A stretch of DNA of 64,000 nt, from positions 2,379,382 to 2,443,381 of the forward strand of contig OY762936.1 in assembly GCA_963666935.1 (NCBI GenBank). The letters run 5' to 3'. A program made the position numbers and the translations under genes. Below, piece by piece: positions 17,209-26,650 of the stretch. Numbering within the stretch: position 1 is the stretch's first letter; each line of letters starts with the position of its first letter. Origin of the DNA: G963666935 sp963666935 (GTDB lineage Bacteria > Bacillota > Clostridia > Christensenellales > CAG-138). Under the pieces are notes generated by a model that did not search any database, was not told the origin of the DNA, and saw only the letters and a list, made by a program, of their open reading frames with translations.

Positions 17209-17907
17209 TTAAAAAAATAACCGCCAAAGATAGAAAACAGGAAAAATAAGAATAAGCGATGGCAGAGCGTCGATTGCATGCAGATTGCTCAACCGTAAAA
17301 TCCGCAAGCCAATAATCAGCTCAATAATGCCGCCAACAGCAGAGAAATCACGGATAAGTTCCTCGGACATCCCCGGCATAATCAGCTTGGCGCAGAAAAA
17401 CAGGGTCAACAGAATTACCATTTGTGGCAGCGCGATAATAGCGGTAAATTTCCCTAAAATGGTCGCGAAAATCATTACCGTAAAAAAATCAAGGATTGCT
17501 TTGCATAGAATGATTGTGCTGTCACCGGTAAGCGCCTCGTTCATAGATCCAAAGATGCCCGTCCCACTGCAGCAGCAAAGGACCAGCAAGGTTGTGAACA
17601 GACTCATATAGGCCTCTCCCGGCTTAGCTTTTTTTAGAAGTCGCTCATTGAGTTTGGCGAAAAAGCCCTGTACATGCTCTTCCAGATTCAGGGTAGCCCC
17701 AATCAAAACACCAAGAATAAGAGACAAGACTACAGGACCCAGCGTATTCACCTTGACAACCAGGGTAATACCAATGCTAAGGGCCGCAAAACCAAACGCT
17801 TGATTGAGATTTTCCTTGAGCTTATCAGAAATCCTTGAACTGAGAATTCCACCCAAAAGGCCGCCCAGGGCAACCATTAAATTATCCGTCAAGACACCAA
17901 CCGGCAT
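17209..17907 (-). CDS. DUF554 membrane protein
   Basis: About 232 residues, seven hydrophobic segments, with the family's conserved GGLLGGILSSRIS near the N-terminus and CCSGTGIFGSMNEAL in the middle (~110-125). DUF554 (YdfK-like) proteins are presumed transporters of unknown substrate. The start at 17907 is supported by GGGGGAAACT ahead of ATG; 17919 would need TTG. It is the last gene of the catabolic operon and may export or import an organic acid, which is inference. Confidence 0.82.
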   Translation of the reverse strand: MPVGVLTDNLMVALGGLLGGILSSRISDKLKENLNQAFGFAALSIGITLVVKVNTLGPVVLSLILGVLIGATLNLEEHVQGFFAKLNERLLKKAKPGEAYMSLFTTLLVLCCCSGTGIFGSMNEALTGDSTIILCKAILDFFTVMIFATILGKFTAIIALPQMVILLTLFFCAKLIMPGMSEELIRDFSAVGGIIELIIGLRILRLSNLHAIDALPSLILIFPVFYLWRLFF

Positions 17908-17962
17908 AGTTTCCCCCAAAAATATTTTTTATATGTCCCGCTTGCGCTATAAAAGACGCAGA

Positions 17963-18727
17963 TTACTCAGGACGAACCGCACCGCAGGACTGTCCGCCGT
18001 CCACGTTCAGAATGGCGCCTGTGCAATAGGGGCATTCATCCGACGCAAAGAACAGCGCGGCATAGGCCAACTCAATAGGCTCGCCGCCTCTTCCCAGGGG
18101 GACGACGACGAGAGAATTCTTCGCGTGTATGCTGCCACGAATCATTTTCGCCGTATATGTCATTCCTGGAGCTATAGCGTTGCAGCGAATATTATAGGCA
18201 GCGTACTCCTGCGCGACGGAACGGGTTATCTGGTTAACAGCGCCCTTTGTAGCGGCATAGGTTGATAGTTTAGGACTTCCGTCTTCACCAGAAATGGAGG
18301 AAATATTGATAATAGAGCCACTGCGCTGCTTCATCATATACGGGAGCGCCAGCTGCGTCAGGATCAGATAGCTTTTCACGTTCAGATCAAACAGGGGGTA
18401 ATAATCCCTGTCCAAATCCATCTCATGAAGGTTAAATTTGGTAGCCGTCGCCGCGTTGTTAAGCAGGACGTCGATGGTACCATACAGCTCTGTGGTCTTG
18501 CTGACGAGGCGCTCCATATCCTCCGTTTTATAGAAGTCCGCCTCAATATAGGTAGCTTCCTGCCCTTTCGCCTTGATGCGAGCCTCTACTTCTCTTCCAA
18601 TATCTGGTCCAAGCCCGGAAAAGGCGACATTGGCACCCTCTGCGGCAAAAAGCTCTACTGCGGCTAGGCCAATACCGGAAGTGCCACCTCCAATAAGTGC
18701 TACCTTGCCCTTAAGTCTGTCAGACAT
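17963..18727 (-). CDS. SDR family oxidoreductase
   Basis: About 254 residues, classical SDR length. The cofactor loop GGGTSGIGLA lies near residue 10, NNAA in the middle, the catalytic Ser in INISSISG, and Tyr-Lys in YAATK (~155-159). The end CTGAILNVDGGQ is typical of 3-oxoacyl-ACP-reductase-like SDRs. AAAGGAG seven bases before the ATG at 18727 decides the start over 18760. It probably reduces a 3-keto or oxidises a hydroxy acid intermediate of the operon's pathway; the substrate cannot be read from sequence. Confidence 0.88.
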   Translation of the reverse strand: MSDRLKGKVALIGGGTSGIGLAAVELFAAEGANVAFSGLGPDIGREVEARIKAKGQEATYIEADFYKTEDMERLVSKTTELYGTIDVLLNNAATATKFNLHEMDLDRDYYPLFDLNVKSYLILTQLALPYMMKQRSGSIINISSISGEDGSPKLSTYAATKGAVNQITRSVAQEYAAYNIRCNAIAPGMTYTAKMIRGSIHAKNSLVVVPLGRGGEPIELAYAALFFASDECPYCTGAILNVDGGQSCGAVRPE

Positions 18728-18954
18728 ATTTATTCTCCTTTCATTTGGCAGTTTTGCCAACAGTTATATTAAGATATTTCGTGGATAATTTACGCTCCAG
18801 TTCTTGGCAGTGAACGAAATCCACCAATTAGAATGATCCTTTATCTCTTTTGCCATTCTATATACGTTTAAGGGGTTCCGCAACCGTTGTTGGCATCAAC
18901 GCCTCACAGAAATATCCACAGATCGAAAAATAAATTGTAATTGTAATGAATATT

Positions 18955-19872
18955 TTATATTGCAAGAAGAACAAACAGCGGCATCGTTATCATGGAAATT
19001 ATCGTTCCAACCAAAATGGTTTCGGAACTTATCCGTGCGTCGCATCCGTATTTTATGGCCAGAACAGTCACCATGATTGCGCCAGGGCTACCGGCAATAA
19101 GAATCGCGACACAGATCAAGATAGGATCCGAAGTGACCAGGCTCATGATGAGCCAGATGATGATCGGGTTAACAATGAGTCTGAATAGATTGACCAGATA
19201 AACCTTGGGGTTCATAAAGGCTACAAGCAAGCCCGATGCGCCTAGGGATGCTCCGGTTAACAGCATGGAAAGCGGCAACGTCACAGCCGCAAGCGTACTG
19301 ACAAGTTCTTTTACAACCCCGGGCACAGGCGGATTCATAACAACGATCAGTAAAGCAACAAACGCTGAGACGCAGGGGGGATTAAACACTTTGCGAACAG
19401 TAAATGCTGTTTTTTGAGCCCTCTGCATTCTCCATATCCCATAGGAATACATAAGAATGCTGAATGGAATAGTGGTGAGAGCGATATAGAATGTTGCCAC
19501 ATCCCCTAGTATCGCTTGCGCTATCGGTATACCAACAAGTATGTTGTTTCCTGCCCCCACCACCAGAGCAATAGACGGTCTCTCCTTCTCCGTGCATGGG
19601 ATTGTCCGCGCCGCTACTTCGCCAATGATATATGTAATGATCATTACGGCAGTCAGTATGAGAAAAATCCACACGATGTTTGCTACCTGCACTTCCTTTG
19701 ACGCATGAAGCGCAGAATTCAACACGGTCGCCACAACAAAGAAGTTTATCAGAAGATTATTTGCTGTTTTTTTAAAGGACTCGTTGAATATCCCCTTGCT
19801 GTCAAAGAAAAAGCCAAAGACCATCAGAATAATGAGAATTGCAATCTTTGTTACGACTTGTGAGTAGTCCAC
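18955..19872 (-). CDS. AEC family transporter
   Basis: 305 residues with ten hydrophobic segments in two halves, and the family's conserved GAGNNILVGIPIAQAILG stretch (~105-122), matching auxin-efflux-carrier/malonate-type permeases. Known members such as MdcF and MleP move dicarboxylates. The start is GTG with GAGGTGAAGAA upstream. In this operon it is a second transporter beside TRAP, so it might export an acidic end product such as propionate, or provide low-affinity uptake. Confidence 0.85.
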   Translation of the reverse strand: MDYSQVVTKIAILIILMVFGFFFDSKGIFNESFKKTANNLLINFFVVATVLNSALHASKEVQVANIVWIFLILTAVMIITYIIGEVAARTIPCTEKERPSIALVVGAGNNILVGIPIAQAILGDVATFYIALTTIPFSILMYSYGIWRMQRAQKTAFTVRKVFNPPCVSAFVALLIVVMNPPVPGVVKELVSTLAAVTLPLSMLLTGASLGASGLLVAFMNPKVYLVNLFRLIVNPIIIWLIMSLVTSDPILICVAILIAGSPGAIMVTVLAIKYGCDARISSETILVGTIISMITMPLFVLLAI

Positions 19873-19952
19873 TTCTTCACCTCAGCAACTCCCGTTTATC
19901 CGATAAATCCATTCGGTTTTTCTCTGGTCACAAGGCATGTAATTATAAACAC

Positions 19953-20765
19953 TCACTTGACACAGAGGGTACCGCCATCAAAGTTCATGTTGCAGCCTGT
20001 AATATGCACTGCCGCAGGAGAGCTCAGATAGACACAGAACGCACCAAGCTCAATGGGCTCACCAAAACGGTGGCAGGGCATATCATTGACAATGAGGTTT
20101 CTCATATATTCGCTTAAGTGAACCTCAAGGTCAGAATGATGCGGACCCGGACGAATGCTGTTGACACGGATGCCGTAGTCACCCAACACAATGGCCAGAT
20201 AGCGCGTGAAAATGTCACCGCCAGCTTTCGCCGCGTTATATGGGGAATTGTGGTGACACTTACAGCCCGACACGCTCACAGCACCGATTGATGTAATATT
20301 AATGATCTCGCCGCCACGATCCGCTTCAATCATCTTCGGAGCGAACTCATAAACCATACCGGCGAGACCATTCAGGTCCACATCCACAATACGGTGCCAT
20401 TCCTTCAGGCCGTTTTCACTCAGCAGCGGGGTCGTTGTTGCAACACCCGCATTGTTGACGAGCACATCAACATGGTCAAAGAAATCATAAACCTGAGCCA
20501 CCGCTTTTTTAATGCTTTCCTGATCGGCAATATTGCACTCGAAGCAGCTATAACGCCCGCCATACTGGGCAATTTGATCACACGCCAGCATGCCGGCGTC
20601 TACCTTAATGTCAAGAATGACAACGTTTGCTCCGCTTTCTGCAAAAGCCTGAACGATACCGCGACCAATGCCCCGGCTGCCTCCGGTAATAACTACGTTC
20701 TTCCCCTTAACAGAAAACGCATCCTGCATGCTTTTAATCGGAGGGGTAATTTTATACTCACTCAT
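19953..20765 (-). CDS. SDR family oxidoreductase
   Basis: 270 residues. The cofactor loop TGGSRGIGRG (~27-36), D at the end of beta-2 (VVILDIKV) favouring NAD over NADP, NNAG, the Ser in NITSIGAVS, and YNAAK (~180-184) are all present. The end TGCNMNFDGGT is the family's subunit-contact motif. It differs clearly from the SDR downstream, so the pair is not a recent duplication. It follows the lyase gene by 44 bases. Confidence 0.88.
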   Translation of the reverse strand: MSEYKITPPIKSMQDAFSVKGKNVVITGGSRGIGRGIVQAFAESGANVVILDIKVDAGMLACDQIAQYGGRYSCFECNIADQESIKKAVAQVYDFFDHVDVLVNNAGVATTTPLLSENGLKEWHRIVDVDLNGLAGMVYEFAPKMIEADRGGEIINITSIGAVSVSGCKCHHNSPYNAAKAGGDIFTRYLAIVLGDYGIRVNSIRPGPHHSDLEVHLSEYMRNLIVNDMPCHRFGEPIELGAFCVYLSSPAAVHITGCNMNFDGGTLCVK

Positions 20766-20809
20766 TGTTTCTGCCGCCCTTTCAAAATGTGGTAGGTATT
20801 AAAATAGGT

Positions 20810-21676
20810 TTATAGCCCATGCACATACTTCTTTTCAAGCTCCTCATAGAAAGAAGCATCCACGAGGTCATTATGATCCTTCAGTTTGCCAATCATATCA
20901 GCATATTTCTCAGTGTTGCCGGTCACCATCAGTTCTTCCAAAACCTTTTGCACCACACGAATCACCGTCAGCGTGCATACGCCGGGATAGCAAACCATAT
21001 TGAATCCCATTTTCTGCAGATCCTCTTTCGAAACATAGGGAGTCTTGCCGCCTTCGACAAGATTCACCATGACTGGAGCCTGAACCTGATCACCTATCAT
21101 CTTTAGATGCTCAACTGTTTTGGGCGCGTCTACAATAACAAAGTCAGCGCCGGCTTTGGCGTATTCGTTTGCACGATAAATCGCATCTTCAATACCGGTA
21201 ACGGTAGCCGCATCGGTACGTCCCAGAATCAGCATATCCTTGCGAGTCTTCGCCGCCAGTTCAATCTTTCGGCAGTGTTCAATGCAGGGGATGACCGCCT
21301 TGCCGTCCATATGTCCGCACTTCTTGGGCGCCAACTGGTCTTCCAACTGCAGTGCAGCACATCCACTGAGCTCAAATTCAAGAACTGTACGATAAGCATT
21401 CATCGCATTGCCGTATCCGTTATCCGCGTCCGCAATAACAGGGATGTTAACACAGTTGGAGATTCGCTTTGCAGCATCGGCCATTTCGCTCAAAGTGATA
21501 AGACCATTGTCCGGGAGACCCTGTAGCGTTGTAGCCACGGCAGCACCGGAAATCAACGCTACAGGAAACCCCGCCTGCTGTATAAGCCGGGCAGTGAATC
21601 CATCATAGCAACCAATTGCCGTTACGATTGAGTCACTGTGAAGATATTCCTTCAACAGTTGCGCTTTCGACGCCAT
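20810..21676 (-). CDS. PEP-mutase/isocitrate-lyase family C-C lyase
   Basis: 288 residues, single alpha/beta barrel. DADNGYGN (~84-91) binds Mg, and KKCGHMDGK (~118-126) is the mobile active-site loop with the catalytic Cys of lyases; phosphonate-forming members lack it. Such enzymes include 2-methylisocitrate lyase and 2,3-dimethylmalate lyase (Dml), both releasing pyruvate or succinate plus a smaller acid. The start ATG overlaps the stop of the small-subunit gene (TAATG). With LeuCD-like and PrpF-like genes in the same operon, 2,3-dimethylmalate lyase is the best specific guess; methylisocitrate lyase is the alternative. Confidence 0.85.
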   Translation of the reverse strand: MASKAQLLKEYLHSDSIVTAIGCYDGFTARLIQQAGFPVALISGAAVATTLQGLPDNGLITLSEMADAAKRISNCVNIPVIADADNGYGNAMNAYRTVLEFELSGCAALQLEDQLAPKKCGHMDGKAVIPCIEHCRKIELAAKTRKDMLILGRTDAATVTGIEDAIYRANEYAKAGADFVIVDAPKTVEHLKMIGDQVQAPVMVNLVEGGKTPYVSKEDLQKMGFNMVCYPGVCTLTVIRVVQKVLEELMVTGNTEKYADMIGKLKDHNDLVDASFYEELEKKYVHGL

Positions 21677-22170
21677 TATTCGCCCACCTCATTTTTCGTA
21701 AACTCAATGATGCCGCCGGCATCGATGATACTCTGGATGAAGGGAGGGAATGGGGCCGTTTCATAGGTCTTACCGGTAGTGACGTCGTAGATGCGGCCCT
21801 CGCTGAAATTAATCTCAATGTTATCAGCGTTAGCGATTTCCTCCGCACCCAACGGGCACTCCATCAGCGGAAGACCAATGTTGATGGAGTTGCGATAGAA
21901 CATACGGGAGAAGCTCTTGGCGATCACACAGCTGACGCCGATTTCTTTGAGCGCCATAACCGCATGATCTCGGCAGGAACCACAGCCGAAGTTGAACCCA
22001 GCCACCACCACATCGCCGGGTTTAACGTTTTTCACAAACTCAGGATCAAGATCTTCCATGGCATGGACAGCGAGATCTTCGGGTCTGTTCAACGTGAGAT
22101 ATCTTGCGGGGAAGATAACGTCGGTATCAACGTTATTTCCGTACTTAAAAACTTTTCCTTTTGCCTTCAT
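21676..22170 (-). CDS. aconitase/LeuD-type hydro-lyase small subunit
   Basis: 164 residues, a swivelling domain with VDTDVIFPARYL near the start and FGCGSCRDHA (~60-69), where LeuD has FGSSREHA. The extra cysteines resemble the homoaconitase/dimethylmaleate-hydratase branch more than true isopropylmalate isomerase. It pairs with the large subunit just upstream (18-base gap). No leucine genes adjoin it, which argues against LeuD function. GTCAGGAGG precedes the start. Confidence 0.87.
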   Translation of the reverse strand: MKAKGKVFKYGNNVDTDVIFPARYLTLNRPEDLAVHAMEDLDPEFVKNVKPGDVVVAGFNFGCGSCRDHAVMALKEIGVSCVIAKSFSRMFYRNSINIGLPLMECPLGAEEIANADNIEINFSEGRIYDVTTGKTYETAPFPPFIQSIIDAGGIIEFTKNEVGE

Positions 22171-22188
22171 AATGAAGCCTCCTGACTG

Positions 22189-23457
22189 TTAAATATCTTC
22201 CGGACCGCAGATATAACCAGTGATCGCCGAGGCCGCTGCGGTGGCGGGACTGGCCAGATATATCTCGGAATCAATATGACCCATACGACCTCTGAAGTTG
22301 CGGTTGGTCGTAGTCAGCGCTTTTTCGCCCTTGCCGATAATGCCCATGTGACCGCTTCCACAGGCCGCACAGTTCGAGTTGAGGATCACACAGCCGGCTT
22401 CAACAAACGTGTTGATGTAACCCAGGCGAAGCGCTTCCTTGAAAACGGTAGGAGTTGCAGGGGTAATAAGAACACGAACACCCTTCGCCACTTTGCGGCC
22501 TTCCAGGATCTTGGCGGCAGCTTCCAGGTCAGAAATACGGCCATTGGTGCAGGAACCAATGAACACCTCGGTGAGATAAATTTTTTCCTTGATGTCCTTG
22601 ACCCGGTGACCGTTTTCCGGCAAGTGGGGAAACGCTACCATAGCATCAATCTCATCAAGCTTAACTTCGACCACGTTATCGTACACAGCGTCCTGATCGG
22701 CACAGTATTCCTTATAAGGACGATCTACTCTTCCCTTTAAGTATTCCCGCGTGATGTCATCCACAGGGAAAATGCCGTTTTTGGCGCCAGCTTCAATTGC
22801 CATGTTAGTAATCGTTAAACGGGCGTCCATAGACAGGTTCTTCACGCCAGGGCCGCTGAATTCCATGGACTTGTACAAAGCACCATCTACACCGATGGTC
22901 TTAATAATCCACAGCATGACGTCTTTTCCGCTGACACAGGGCTTCAATTCGCCGGTCACATGGAACTTAATCGCAGAGGGGACCTTCAGCCATGTCTCAC
23001 CGTTCGCCATCCAACTGGCAACGTCCGACACACCAAAGCCACTGGAGAAAGCACCAACAGCACCGTATGTAGTGGAGTGAGAGTCACAGCCAACGGCAAG
23101 CTCACCGGGGGCAATGAGCCCCTGTTCGGGGATCAGCGCATGGCAGATGCCAACGGGGCCAGTGCCGCCATCAATGAATCGTTCAATGCCGTTAGCCTGC
23201 GCAAATTCGCGGACTCTACGGCAGTTCTCCGCAGCTTTGATATCCTTGCAAGGAGTAAAGTGATCCATAGGGAGGAACATCTTCTCGGGATACTTTACTT
23301 TTTTGAAGCCGCCCATCTCATAGAAGTTGAGAACAACAGGCATAGAGACATCGTGGGCCATTACCAGATCTGGCTGTACCTTTATCAGTTGACCAGCCAC
23401 TACGCTTTCGAGGCCAGCATAAGCCGCGAGAATTTTCTGCGTCATCGTCATACTCAT
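22189..23457 (-). CDS. aconitase/LeuC-type hydro-lyase large subunit
   Basis: 422 residues. Cluster-binding cysteines are visible in FIGSCTNGR (~302) and NCAACGSGHMG (~362-365), giving a [4Fe-4S] dehydratase. CDSHSTTYGAVGAF (~122-135) is the substrate region. The length fits the archaeal/anaerobe LeuC-homoaconitase-DmdA branch. It should reversibly hydrate a methylated or plain unsaturated dicarboxylate; with the neighbouring PrpF-like isomerase and lyase, dimethylmaleate to dimethylmalate is plausible. It begins the enzymatic block downstream of the TRAP genes. Confidence 0.88.
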   Translation of the reverse strand: MSMTMTQKILAAYAGLESVVAGQLIKVQPDLVMAHDVSMPVVLNFYEMGGFKKVKYPEKMFLPMDHFTPCKDIKAAENCRRVREFAQANGIERFIDGGTGPVGICHALIPEQGLIAPGELAVGCDSHSTTYGAVGAFSSGFGVSDVASWMANGETWLKVPSAIKFHVTGELKPCVSGKDVMLWIIKTIGVDGALYKSMEFSGPGVKNLSMDARLTITNMAIEAGAKNGIFPVDDITREYLKGRVDRPYKEYCADQDAVYDNVVEVKLDEIDAMVAFPHLPENGHRVKDIKEKIYLTEVFIGSCTNGRISDLEAAAKILEGRKVAKGVRVLITPATPTVFKEALRLGYINTFVEAGCVILNSNCAACGSGHMGIIGKGEKALTTTNRNFRGRMGHIDSEIYLASPATAAASAITGYICGPEDI

Positions 23458-23509
23458 GCAGTATGTTTCTCCTTTATTTGACAGTGTTATTGCTTACAAT
23501 TGTATCTAT

Positions 23510-24799
23510 TTAGTTAAACAAGCTCGGCAGCGTGGTGATCAGCGCGGGGAAAGCCATCAGAATGACCATCACACCAATACAAATCAAAATGTATATCACT
23601 AAGTGAACGTTCAGCAACTGTGCTGTGGTGATGCCAGGTCGAAGAGTCTTTGCTATAAACAGACCTGTACCGACAGGGGGCGTACTCAGACCAATGCCGA
23701 GGTTGACGATCATAACCAAACCAAACACAAGCGGATCAATGTCGTACGTCTTAAGAACAGGAACAATAAAGGTGCCAACCAGCATAATCGCAGGAGGAGT
23801 ATCCATCAGCATACCCAGAATGAGCAGGGCAATGGTAACAACAGCCCAGAACTGGAACTTGTTGTGAGCAACGCTGGTAATTGCCATTTCAACATACTTG
23901 GAAGCATTTTCACTGTTGATTACAAACGCAAACACGGTAACGGCGCATAGAATGATCATCATGATCGCAGTGCTGCTGGCGGTGGAACGGATAATTTCCA
24001 GAACCTTCTTCCAAGTCAGCTGCTTATAGACCACAAAGCCAACAAACAAGCCATAGACACAAGCCACAATCGCAGCCTCGGTGGGAGTAAACAGGCCGGA
24101 GTAAATGCCGCCCAGAATGATCACGGGCATGAAGATTGCCCAAATGGCGTCCTTAAAGGCCTTTCCAAGCTTCTTAAATGAAAACTTATATACAGTACAA
24201 ATATCCTTGTTTTTTCTGCCCCACAAAATTGCATAGACAGACATAGCACCCGTCAGCAAAATGCCGGGAACAAAACCAGATGTGAACAGGTCCGCAACGG
24301 AAACACCGCAGGTCATACCGTACAAAACCATGGGGATGCTGGGAGGAATAATAATTCCAAGGAAGCCTGCAACGGTAACCGTTGCCAGCGCAAATTTTAG
24401 AGGATAACCATCTTCGAGCATCATGGGAAGCATGATGCCGCCGATGGCCGCGATGGTCGCAACAGCGGAGCCGGAAACGGCGCCAAAGAATGCAGAGGCC
24501 AGGAACGTACAAACGGCAAGACAGCCGGGCATCCAACCAACCAGCGCCTTTGCCAGATCAACCAGCCTTTTCGCAATACCGCCCTTATCTAATAGACCTC
24601 CGCACATAATAAAGAACGGAATTGCCAAGAACGCAAACGAGTTAATGGCCGCGAACATTTTCGGCGTAACAACATCTAATGGCATATTCGAGAAAAGTGT
24701 CAGAGGAATAATAGATCCGCCAAGGAATGCTGTAACCAGAGGAACGCCCAAAAACATCGATCCGAAAACGCAGAGCATACAAACAATGATAATTTTCAT
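23510..24799 (-). CDS. dctM: TRAP transporter large permease (DctM type)
   Basis: About 429 residues, some twelve hydrophobic segments, with GSGSAVATIAAIGGIMLP-like conserved stretch (SGSAVATIAAIGGIMLP) and TPTEAAIVACVYGLFVG typical of DctM. The ATG at 24799 has AAAGGGAGGA upstream; the longer frame to 24898 overlaps DctQ and is not needed. With DctP and DctQ it makes a Na+-coupled uptake system for an organic acid. Confidence 0.94.
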   Translation of the reverse strand: MKIIIVCMLCVFGSMFLGVPLVTAFLGGSIIPLTLFSNMPLDVVTPKMFAAINSFAFLAIPFFIMCGGLLDKGGIAKRLVDLAKALVGWMPGCLAVCTFLASAFFGAVSGSAVATIAAIGGIMLPMMLEDGYPLKFALATVTVAGFLGIIIPPSIPMVLYGMTCGVSVADLFTSGFVPGILLTGAMSVYAILWGRKNKDICTVYKFSFKKLGKAFKDAIWAIFMPVIILGGIYSGLFTPTEAAIVACVYGLFVGFVVYKQLTWKKVLEIIRSTASSTAIMMIILCAVTVFAFVINSENASKYVEMAITSVAHNKFQFWAVVTIALLILGMLMDTPPAIMLVGTFIVPVLKTYDIDPLVFGLVMIVNLGIGLSTPPVGTGLFIAKTLRPGITTAQLLNVHLVIYILICIGVMVILMAFPALITTLPSLFN

Positions 24800-24831
24800 A
24801 ATTAACTGTCCTCCCTTTAAGCGCGGAATTA

Positions 24832-25380
24832 TCAAGTAGTGGAGAAATCGTCGTTGCCACGCGGGATTAGGCGCTTCTTGCTGAAGAAATCGTCCCACAC
24901 TACCATAGCAGCTCTGAGTGCGGTATCAAGGAATGTCAGCGAACAAAAGCCATACAAGATCCACATCTTAAATCCCATGGATGCAGAAACGATACCAAAC
25001 TTTTGCGCGTCCTTGGCGTATTTAAAAAAAAGAACAAAAATAAACGAGAAAATAATAATAAGGGATGCGTCAGCAATAAAATTCAGCACATTGACTGCTT
25101 TTTTATTTTTCAGCGTTTCACTCAGGAACGCCAGTTTCAAATGTGCCCTTTCTCTAGTAACAATGGGCAGTGAAGTGAAAACCATCAAAATCAGCAACAG
25201 CCGACTTGCTTCCTCTGTCCAACGCAGAGGGATCTCAAAAACCACTCGGTTCAGAATGCCAAAAAGGAGAAGCAGCCCACACACTATCGTTGTGCCCACA
25301 GAAAGAAATGTTTCAATCTTAGACAGTACCCTGTCAACACAACGCACAGCTCTCTCGATAGCATTGTAATTATCCTTCAT
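24832..25380 (-). CDS. dctQ: TRAP transporter small permease (DctQ type)
   Basis: About 182 residues with four hydrophobic segments and the typical RWTEEASRLLLILMVFTSL stretch (~52-70) of DctQ. AGAGGAGTAATAAC decides the ATG at 25380 over 25404. It lies between DctP and DctM, bridging them in the membrane. Confidence 0.92.
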   Translation of the reverse strand: MKDNYNAIERAVRCVDRVLSKIETFLSVGTTIVCGLLLLFGILNRVVFEIPLRWTEEASRLLLILMVFTSLPIVTRERAHLKLAFLSETLKNKKAVNVLNFIADASLIIIFSFIFVLFFKYAKDAQKFGIVSASMGFKMWILYGFCSLTFLDTALRAAMVVWDDFFSKKRLIPRGNDDFSTT

Positions 25381-25434
25381 GTTATTACTCCTCTCAGAAC
25401 GCACCTCAGTTTAAATACTTAGCATCATGAAGAT

Positions 25435-25473
25435 GCAATGGGATGAAAGGAGGGATTCCAAACATCCCATTGC
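25435..25473 (-). promoter_or_regulatory. perfect 11-bp hairpin between dctP and dctQ
   Basis: GCAATGGGATG and CATCCCATTGC pair perfectly around a 17-base loop in the dctP-dctQ gap. There is no T-run, so it is unlikely to be a full terminator. Such hairpins after a binding-protein gene commonly protect the upstream mRNA and raise binding protein over permease. Confidence 0.6.
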
Positions 25474-25509
25474 AATGATTAAAGATTTGCTATTGTGACT
25501 TGTTGCTGA

Positions 25510-26607
25510 TTATTTTGCATAGGAACGAATCAGATCAACCGTCTCTTGCGTGGACAGACCCATGCCGATCAGTTTAGGCCAAATAGTCTCTTCGTTCAAA
25601 GTTTTGAGTTCAGCCAGCTGTTCCTCAGTGGAGTAAACCATCTCAACGCCACGATCAACCAGAATCTGCAGGTTAGCTTCCTGATTTTCCTCGGTACGAC
25701 GCCAACCATCATCCTCAGCCTCACGCCAGGCCTCCTCAATGATAGTCTGAATATCTTCGGGAAGACCGTTAAAGTAATTGTTGTCCATCACAACGGGGCA
25801 AAGTCCAATGCCGACGGACCAGTCGTGGGTGTAATAATCCATAATGTCGACAATACCGGTGGAAATGAACACCAGAGGGTTCAGGAAGCAGCCATCAATG
25901 GCGCCCAACTGCAGAGAAGTGGGGACTTCGCTAAAGGCCATCGGAACGGGGTTGCAGCCCCAGCCGGCCAGGATCTCGATGGTAGCAGCACTTTCGATGC
26001 AGCGGATATTCAGGCCCTTCATGTCTTCAAGGCCGGCGACGGGCTTTCCTACAGACCCAATATTCATGAAGCCGTTGCAGGTATAGCCAAGGATTTTGAT
26101 GTTCTTGGCCTCAGCAGCAGTAGAGAGGGACTTGCCCCACTCACCACGAGTCGCCGCAATAACATGGTCATAATCGTCAAACAGGTTGGGGAAGCAAACT
26201 ACAGAGAAAGATTTGTCAAAGTTCTCCATGATGCCAGTGGAAGTCATCGACATTTCCAGCTGACCGTACTGAACCATTTCGGTGGTGGTCAGTTCGTTGC
26301 CCAGAATCGTCCCGGGATAGACCGTAACAATCACGCGACCGTCGGATTTCTCAGCTGCCAGTTCAGCAAACAGATCCAGCGTTATGTCCAGGTCGTTGCC
26401 ATCAGCCTGCGCGGAAGCCAAGCGGATTTCATAGACTTCATCGGAAGAGGCTGCAGGTGTGGTTTCAATAGGAGCCGTGGTTGCAGCAGGAGTCGCTGCG
26501 GCGGTTGCAGCAGGGGGCTCGGTGGAGGTCGTCGCAGCGCAGGCACATAGCTGCAAGCATAAGGTCAGGCATAGCAAGAGCACGATGGATTTGGAAACTT
26601 TCTTCAT
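25510..26607 (-). CDS. dctP: TRAP transporter substrate-binding lipoprotein (DctP type)
   Basis: About 365 residues. The signal peptide MKKVSKSIVLLLCLTLCL ends in a lipobox LCAC, followed by a low-complexity Ala/Thr/Pro linker (~25-55) as in Gram-positive lipoproteins. The body has the DctP fold, with the anion-contact arginine expected in NIRCIES (~185-191). AGGAGGATTAAAAGA fixes the ATG at 26607; the longer frame to 26865 overlaps the MBL gene and is not real. The ligand is presumably a carboxylate used by the operon. Confidence 0.92.
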   Translation of the reverse strand: MKKVSKSIVLLLCLTLCLQLCACAATTSTEPPAATAAATPAATTAPIETTPAASSDEVYEIRLASAQADGNDLDITLDLFAELAAEKSDGRVIVTVYPGTILGNELTTTEMVQYGQLEMSMTSTGIMENFDKSFSVVCFPNLFDDYDHVIAATRGEWGKSLSTAAEAKNIKILGYTCNGFMNIGSVGKPVAGLEDMKGLNIRCIESAATIEILAGWGCNPVPMAFSEVPTSLQLGAIDGCFLNPLVFISTGIVDIMDYYTHDWSVGIGLCPVVMDNNYFNGLPEDIQTIIEEAWREAEDDGWRRTEENQEANLQILVDRGVEMVYSTEEQLAELKTLNEETIWPKLIGMGLSTQETVDLIRSYAK

Positions 26608-26650
26608 TCTTTTAATCCTCCTAAAAATTTTTGTGTCTTGTTTTTGGCTG

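Noticed and set aside
21676..23457. leuCD for leucine synthesis
   Set aside because: No leuA/leuB/ilv genes adjoin it, the small subunit has GCGSCRDHA instead of GSSREHA, and the context is catabolic with a TRAP transporter.
25546..26550. 334-codon plus-strand frame opposite dctP
   Set aside because: It is antisense to a well-supported TRAP binding-protein gene, has no ribosome site, and contains low-complexity Gly/Arg runs that mirror the Ala/Pro linker.
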